Positions 61,574-64,000 of a stretch of 64,000 bases of DNA are shown piece by piece. Every line of letters begins with the position of its first letter. Position 1 is the first letter of the stretch. A program made the position numbers and the translations under genes. A model generated the notes under the pieces. It saw nothing but the letters and a program-made list of their open reading frames with translations, did no database searches and was not told the DNA's origin. This stretch comes from Deltaproteobacteria bacterium (GTDB taxonomy: Bacteria; Myxococcota_A; Polyangia; Polyangiales; Ga0077539), in NCBI GenBank assembly GCA_030694465.1, contig JAUXYJ010000062.1, forward strand, positions 1 through 64,000, in the 5' to 3' direction.

Positions 61574-62413
61574 GTGCTTCGCAAATGCAAACTGCGGCTG
61601 GGTCCAAGCAAGGTCGCGCGTGCAACCTTGATGGTCGCGCGGACGTTTGAGGGCAGCGCGCCTACGTCGGACTGGTCCCTCCTTGAGCAGGGAATTCGCT
61701 CGGTTTTACCCGTGATGCTCGAGGACACCGACGCGCTGATGGGGTTGCTGCGCCGTGTGGAGTTGGCGCGCGGCGCGATCTTGGTCTTTGACGAAGACGA
61801 CGAGGACGAGAGCGCGCGCGCGGGGCTCTTGCGGGTGGGCTTGGACCTGGATCTGGTGTTAATCGCCGAGGATGACGTGTCATCGAGAGACGCCCTTGAG
61901 GCGTTGATCCAGGTGCTCGAGTTTGCGCGCGAGAACGTGACGTACGAGCTGGCCCTGAGGGTGGGCTCGCGAGACGCGACCCTTGTCGAGACGCGCGCGG
62001 CCATTGTGTCTGTCGCGCAGGCGCATGGGATTCTCTTGCGGGGGCTGCCTTCGCTGTATGCCCCTGAGTCACAACAAGAGCGCTCGGTCACAGACGATGA
62101 CGCGTGGGCCTCGGAAGAGCACGCGAGCGCACACGAACGTGAGGCTGCTTCGTGGTCTTTCTTCGGCGACGAAGAGAGCGAAGACGAGCAGCAAGGAGAG
62201 CTCTGGGCCGAGGTCGCGCTCACGCAGGACGCGAGGGACTTCTTGGCTGCCGCGCGGTTGCGGTGGCCCGTGAGCCTTGGGGCCCTCGAAGAGTCTTGGC
62301 GCGCCGTCGCGTTCGCGGCTCACCCCGACCGTGCACCGGATGACCCTTCCGCGGGACAGCGGTTTGTGGCGCTGCGGCGGGGCTTTGAAGAGCTTCGGTT
62401 GCTCAAGAGCTAG
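61574..62413 (+). CDS. J-domain-like C-terminal protein
   Basis: A 279-aa protein starting at GTG 61574 (LRKCKLRLGPSKVARATLMV); ATG 61526 is a longer alternative. The N-terminal 170 residues are acidic and helical with a beta pattern (SVLPVMLEDTDALMGLLRRV, ALIQVLEFARENVTYELALRV); I do not recognise them. The C-terminal 60 residues resemble a J-domain: WPVSLGALEESWRAVAFAAHPDRAPDDPSAGQRF contains an HPD tripeptide followed by a helix (VALRRGFEEL). The HPD would recruit Hsp70. It is convergent with the following lipoprotein. Confidence 0.6.
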   Translation: MLRKCKLRLGPSKVARATLMVARTFEGSAPTSDWSLLEQGIRSVLPVMLEDTDALMGLLRRVELARGAILVFDEDDEDESARAGLLRVGLDLDLVLIAEDDVSSRDALEALIQVLEFARENVTYELALRVGSRDATLVETRAAIVSVAQAHGILLRGLPSLYAPESQQERSVTDDDAWASEEHASAHEREAASWSFFGDEESEDEQQGELWAEVALTQDARDFLAAARLRWPVSLGALEESWRAVAFAAHPDRAPDDPSAGQRFVALRRGFEELRLLKS

Positions 62414-62430
62414 GTCACCCCCAGGCGCGG

Positions 62431-63288
62431 TTACGGAGCGGCGCAGGTGCGGGGCTGGCAGGCGGGGTTGCCATTGCAGCGTAGACAAGAGATTGGATAG
62501 TCTTGTCCGACAAGACAGTAGCCAAGAACGGCTGCCTCGGCGGTCATGGCGGTTGAGCGACACGCGCTGTCTACGCCGGAGCCCGGAAACTCGACCAAGC
62601 AGCCGCAGCACACGGTGAGCGGAAACGAGTACGGCGCCGCATTGGTCCACGTCGAGTCACGGGCCCCCGAGATGGTCAGGCCACCCACGGTGCGGTAGGT
62701 GGGGCGGAGCGTGACGTTGATCGTGAGGGATCGACGTGCGCAGAGGTTTGCGGTGTCGTCGCATCCGAGCCGTGCGCGCAGGGCGGCGCCGACGTTGCTT
62801 GGGATCACGGGCATCTCGACGACGCCAAAGCCTGCACCGCTGGAGCTCCCGGCGTTGATCAGGTCTGTGCGGAGTGGGATTCGGTAGCGGTTGAGCATCG
62901 CTGCGCCGCCCGCTGGGTCTGGCAAGCTGAGCAGGGTGGTGCCATCGAGTGTGGCAAGCTCGACATCCACGAACTGCGGGAGAATTGCACGCTGATCGGG
63001 TCTGTTGCTCTCGACCGAGCGGCTTGAGTACAGGTTGTTCTGGATGAGCGGAAACGCCGTGTACGAGTCTCGCAGCGAGAGATCGAGCACACTGGTGAAA
63101 AGCTTGAGCGAGTTTTGGTCCGCGTTGACCACGCACGCCGTGGGGTTCATCGGGTCGGCGATGGGCTGCTGAAACTGGCGAATTTCTACGCTCGCGAGGT
63201 TCTCTGCGCAACCAACGACCTGCGCGCAAAGCCCCGCTACCCAAGTGGCCGTGGCGATGCGAAGTACCCTCGAGAGCTTGCTGTTCAT
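62431..63288 (-). CDS. Secreted lipoprotein with Cys-rich C-terminus
   Basis: A 285-aa lipoprotein starting at MNSKLSRVLRIATATWVAGL (ATG 63288), with hydrophobic core and lipobox QVVGCAEN. The mature protein is beta-rich and Asn/Ser/Thr-rich (SLKLFTSVLDLSLRDSYTAF; RSLTINVTLRPTYRT). Six Cys cluster near the end (TVCCGCLVEF, SCLRCNGNPACQPRTCAAP), suggesting disulfides or metal binding. I do not recognise the family. It is followed by a 129-bp gap before the aroB 3' end on the same strand. Confidence 0.72.
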   Translation of the reverse strand: MNSKLSRVLRIATATWVAGLCAQVVGCAENLASVEIRQFQQPIADPMNPTACVVNADQNSLKLFTSVLDLSLRDSYTAFPLIQNNLYSSRSVESNRPDQRAILPQFVDVELATLDGTTLLSLPDPAGGAAMLNRYRIPLRTDLINAGSSSGAGFGVVEMPVIPSNVGAALRARLGCDDTANLCARRSLTINVTLRPTYRTVGGLTISGARDSTWTNAAPYSFPLTVCCGCLVEFPGSGVDSACRSTAMTAEAAVLGYCLVGQDYPISCLRCNGNPACQPRTCAAP

Positions 63289-63417
63289 ATCGCTGTGTAT
63301 CGTACGGCCCTCGACGGTGCGCGCGCGAATTTCTGTCAGCAAATCAAAGCAAATTGTCTGACGAATAGACAGAATGCGTCTGCCTACGTAGGGGTGTGGC
63401 GGTGTGCGATCACGCCG

Positions 63418-64000
63418 TCACAGCCAGGCAAACAGCGTCTCGAACGAGCAACGGTGCGCGCAAAAAGACCCAGGCGCGTCGCATAGAATCACTGTCATTT
63501 CGCCGGTGGTTCTCTTTTTGTCTCGGCGAATGGCTGCCTCAATCTTCGCGCGATCGAGCCCACCAGGGACGTGCGCGGGCAGCCCCAGCGCCGTCAGCAG
63601 TGAGTCCAAGCGTTGCTGAAGCGCCGGCGAGGTGACACCGCAGCGCACGCCCCACCCGAGCGCCGCTCGCATGCCGAGCGCGACCGCTTCGCCGTGCAAG
63701 AGCGAGAATCCCGACGCGAGCTCAATCGCGTGGCCCAACGTGTGGCCAAAGTTAAGCGCAGCGCGGATGCCGGACTCGTGTTCGTCCTGCGCGACAAACC
63801 GCGTCTTGCAGCCCACCGCACGTACGAGCACCTCACGCAGCGCATCGGGATCGCCCGCGCGCAACCGCTCAGCTTGAGCCTCGAGCGCATCGAGCAGCAC
63901 GGCGTCACCGATGGCTGCGATCTTTGCGACCTCGGCCAAGCCGGCCACGCGCTCGCGTGCGCTGAGCGTGGCGAGGGTCTGGACGTCACAGAGCACCAGC
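63418..64000 (-). CDS. aroB: 3-dehydroquinate synthase, 3' part (5' end outside window)
   Basis: The frame is open to the right edge, so the N-terminal NAD-binding half is missing and only about 193 C-terminal residues are present. Conserved metal-binding segments are visible: [27 protein letters not shown], and [33 protein letters not shown] is the usual C-terminal segment. The enzyme converts DAHP to 3-dehydroquinate in the shikimate pathway using NAD+ and a divalent metal. The tail [16 protein letters not shown] is normal in length for the family. Confidence 0.9.
   Translation of the reverse strand, partial: LVLCDVQTLATLSARERVAGLAEVAKIAAIGDAVLLDALEAQAERLRAGDPDALREVLVRAVGCKTRFVAQDEHESGIRAALNFGHTLGHAIELASGFSLLHGEAVALGMRAALGWGVRCGVTSPALQQRLDSLLTALGLPAHVPGGLDRAKIEAAIRRDKKRTTGEMTVILCDAPGSFCAHRCSFETLFAWL

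Overview
The window is high-GC bacterial DNA that most resembles a myxobacterium (Myxococcota, probably class Polyangia). The evidence is gene style. There are many lipoproteins whose mature N-termini are Asp/Ala/Gly-rich linkers, several Cys-rich or FG-GAP surface proteins, two Hanks-type Ser/Thr kinases, a TPR-PEGA protein beside one kinase, and very large TPR proteins. The assignment is inference from these traits. I saw no rRNA, tRNA, CRISPR array, integrase or insertion sequence, so this looks like chromosomal core plus lineage-specific genes.

Layout. 1-193: a 7-bp tandem repeat array (19 copies) and a 20-bp palindrome. 194-7154: small hypothetical, crotonase, TM2 protein, MATE exporter, HAD/App1-like protein, VWA lipoprotein and an AAA ATPase. 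7197-15883 is a long run on the minus strand: small lipoprotein, Tat-exported DODA-type dioxygenase, RlmI-type methyltransferase, rhodanese, a TusA/degenerate-TusA/DsrE2 fusion, a kinase/pseudokinase/receiver-like protein, and a cytochrome c/copper monooxygenase-like lipoprotein. 16416-21753: FG-GAP lipoprotein and topoisomerase III. 22064-33972: two giant TPR proteins (about 1619 and 1944 aa) that share a C-terminal domain, followed by a coupled secreted beta-propeller. 34024-39463: RNase R, a coupled secreted protein and an MFS permease. 39507-46657: iodotyrosine-deiodinase-like flavoprotein, PLC-like lipoprotein, extensin-like and PDZ proteins, CPBP protease, Cys-rich lipoprotein, Tat Rieske protein, TetR. 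46769-51270: amidase coupled to a membrane sulfatase with HEAT repeats. 52392-58200: hisS coupled to a secreted beta-repeat protein, then a kinase and a TPR-PEGA protein. 58211-64000: lipoprotein, MFS exporter coupled to a truncated hemoglobin, J-domain-like protein, lipoprotein, and the 3' part of aroB.

Many adjacent genes overlap by 4 bp (ATGA, GTGA or TTGA), which points to translational coupling: TPR2/propeller, rnr/secreted protein, PDZ/extensin, amidase/sulfatase, hisS/beta-repeat protein, hemoglobin/MFS. Convergent gene ends often carry hairpins of two recurring kinds: a 14-20 bp palindrome built on CCGGCGACGTCGCCGG, and a CTTAC-ACC-GTAAG hairpin.

The most interesting candidates are four: the giant TPR paralogue pair with its propeller; the co-oriented neighbourhood of a kinase/pseudokinase/receiver protein and a sulfur-relay fusion; the dispersed palindrome, two copies of which lie inside coding sequence and encode the same peptide in unrelated proteins; and the aromatic beta-repeat exoprotein coupled to hisS.
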